Shown: piece after piece, positions 62,240 through 64,000 of the stretch
Numbering within the stretch: the first letter of the stretch is position 1
Layout: each line of letters starts with the position of its first letter
Assembly: GCA_013397435.1 (NCBI GenBank)
Contig: VZRG01002552.1
Location: 1 to 64,000 of the forward strand
Source of the DNA: Erythrocercus mccallii
Lineage: Eukaryota; Chordata; Aves; Passeriformes; Dicruridae
Direction: 5' to 3'
DNA length: 64,000 nt
Program-made: the position numbers and the translations under genes
The notes under the pieces: generated by a model
Database searches by the model: none
The model's input: the letters and a program-made list of their open reading frames with translations, nothing else
What the model was told of the DNA's origin: nothing

Positions 62240-64000
62240 TTGTGCAAGCCTGCGTGCTCGGTGATATTCAACAAATCCAGCATGCCCTAGCAGACTTTGC
62301 ACAGCATTTTTTAGACACAGAAATTCGGAGTTATTAACTTTCCAGGTACAGCCCCTCTATTAGGATTGGTTAGTAGTTTCAGGAATCTTTGACCTGATGT
62401 ATGATGTAGGTATTACAATGAACATAGTTCACCTATGGGATACATGGACCTTGAGTATTTTGCGAGGTTAGCAATGTAGACATAGACATACATCAACATC
62501 TTGATTTACTCCATCCTTAAAGCTTGTTAGTTACAGGATGTCCATGGGTAGGGGATGCTCCTGCTCCCTGTTCCACTGATGGTGTCTCCTTTCTTGTTCA
62601 TTAGCCTTCAAAGTATACAAAAGACCTTCCACCAAAGAACATCCTGACTTAAGATACTCTTGACATATTTTCCACAGTTTTGCAACAGCATGGGAGGCTC
62701 CAGGTCTGTGCTGGGGTTTGGTTTGGAAGGGGCAGAGGTGGCAGATGCATGCCTGCCCACTGCTGTCAGCCGTGTCCTGGGGGATGGTGGCTCTGCCCCG
62801 GACAGCAGGGAGAGCAGCATGGAAGCAGCCAGAGCTCCCGTAGCTGAGGTTGGTCAGGCCATCCTGGCTGCCCCAAGCATCAGTGTGAGTCTGTACACGT
62901 GTCAGCACTGGGATAGTACCAGGAGAACGTGGCAGAGTCCCACACCCGGAGTCCTCCAGAGCCAGCAGCTTGCTGCCAGGAGCCATCCCACCTGTCCCTG
63001 CTGCAAATTCCCTGCCAAGAGCCATCCCACCTGTCACCGTGGCGTGTTCTCTGCTCCTGGCTGCTGCTGGCACCAGCTTTCATGAGGCCACAGAGTGAGC
63101 CTGAGCAGTGACCCAACAGGGTGAAGCAAGCTGGCTTGTTTTGCCAGGTTAGACTGAATCTGGATCACATCTGCATCACCTCACAAACGCCAGTGCTGGT
63201 GCAGATGTGAGCAGCAGCAGCTGGGGCAGGGAGTGAGTCTGCGCTGCTGGCAGCAGCACTGGCTTAGAGGGCTTAGGGAACTGTAATATTCTCCTCCTCT
63301 CTTTCCCAGCGTGTTAACTGGGATGTCAGCTTCTCAAGAGGGCAGTAGCAGCTGCTTTAATGGCCCTGAAACTTCACAGTAGTCCTTAAAAATCTTTCAT
63401 ATGTTCTTAAATATCAGGTCTCAGGGGGCCAATGGAATCACCTGTCTGGAATTCCTATCCACAGGCATCCCAGGTACCTATGCTTGCAGCTGGTCTTTCC
63501 CGAGATGTTCTGACTCCCCACAGCTATCTGCTGAAAAGGGTTTAACTGTGTCTGACAAGATGTTTAATGAACAAGTTGTTCTGACAAAGCAGAATGTTGA
63601 ACAATGCAGGGAACTGTGGGATCTCTGTTGGGGAAATGCTACATTTCATTTCGTTCTTGTGCCTGCAGCAAATTCCAGGCAGGAAGGTTAAAGCTGGTTT
63701 TGTTGCTTTCTATTTGCTTAGCTGCCCTTCGTGCATTACACTCAAACCAATATTAAATACCATTGTTAACAGCAAATTTTTTGGGGGGAGGCGATGGAGA
63801 GGAGTGATTACACTTTTCTGAACCCTTTTTGCCATTAATGAGTTACAGCCATTAAAAATGACAATACTTAAGAGGCCCTAAAGTGTGTAGTCATGCATAG
63901 AAAAGGCTCTCGCCACAAGCAGTGTCTCTCAGTGATATGACATGGTCTATCCACCACAGTGGACACTTTCCAACTCAAAGCTGTGTCTGATAGATATTGA
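62240..64000. other. UQCC1 upstream region without a recognised gene
   Basis: No exon or RNA gene could be recognised. By recalled mammalian order GDF5 should lie further on, but no GDF5 coding sequence is visible. The GC-rich 62690-63080 part is open on both strands and contains a two-copy 39-bp repeat, so its frames are not taken as genes. Confidence 0.5.
62975..63050. repeat. 39-bp tandem duplication
   Basis: GCCAGGAGCCATCCCACCTG recurs 39 bases later as GCCAAGAGCCATCCCACCTG, both followed by TC and a diverged remainder. It is a two-unit minisatellite. Confidence 0.75.

Noticed and set aside
62531..63085. Overlapping long open frames on both strands (180 and 141 codons)
   Set aside because: Opposite-strand frames of similar length over a GC-rich stretch with a 39-bp repeat are expected by chance. 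No family resemblance and no splice or promoter context were found.

Overview
This is vertebrate, almost certainly avian (probably passerine), nuclear DNA. The evidence is about a dozen CR1 LINE 3' ends with the bird-type ATTCTATG-like tail, solo LTRs of bird endogenous-retrovirus type, and split genes with GT-AG introns. There are no bacterial-style operons and no CRISPR array. Most of the window is non-coding.

Two genes can be supported, both on the minus strand. (1) UQCC1, the mitochondrial complex III (cytochrome bc1) assembly factor, homologous to yeast Cbp3, runs from its start codon at 60379 to its stop at 14214. I assembled ten coding exons with consistent phases, giving a 302-residue protein close in length to the human protein as I recall it (about 299). 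The fast-evolving third coding exon (54692-54796) is easy to miss; it is supported by matching phase, good splice sites and alignment with the human sequence. (2) The first coding exon of FAM83C (4699-5253) carries the N-terminal part of the FAM83 DUF1669 domain; the remaining exons are not in the window. FAM83C next to UQCC1 in the same orientation matches the order I recall for human chromosome 20q11, where GDF5 lies beyond UQCC1, so GDF5 is expected past the 64000 end.

Layout: 1-4698 lies inside or beyond FAM83C intron 1 and holds one CR1. 4699-5253 is FAM83C exon 1, with a G-quadruplex-capable tract upstream. 5254-14020 is intergenic, with CR1s and a two-copy diverged duplication. 14020-60380 is UQCC1, with a 16.9 kb intron between coding exons 7 and 8 and several CR1s. 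Its introns also hold an ERVL-like solo LTR with an exact 5-bp target-site duplication and an internal 16-bp tandem repeat, a second avian LTR, an LTR fragment and a small hAT-like inverted-repeat element. 60090-60530 is the GC/CpG-rich UQCC1 promoter. 60550-62240 is an LTR-rich stretch with four diverged copies of a ~100-bp module. 62240-64000 has no recognisable gene.

I found no evidence of a novel multi-gene system. The most useful results are the cryptic UQCC1 exon, the repeat/LTR structure just upstream of the UQCC1 promoter, and the unexplained duplicated segment between the two genes. Gene and repeat names rest on remembered family features, not on database searches.
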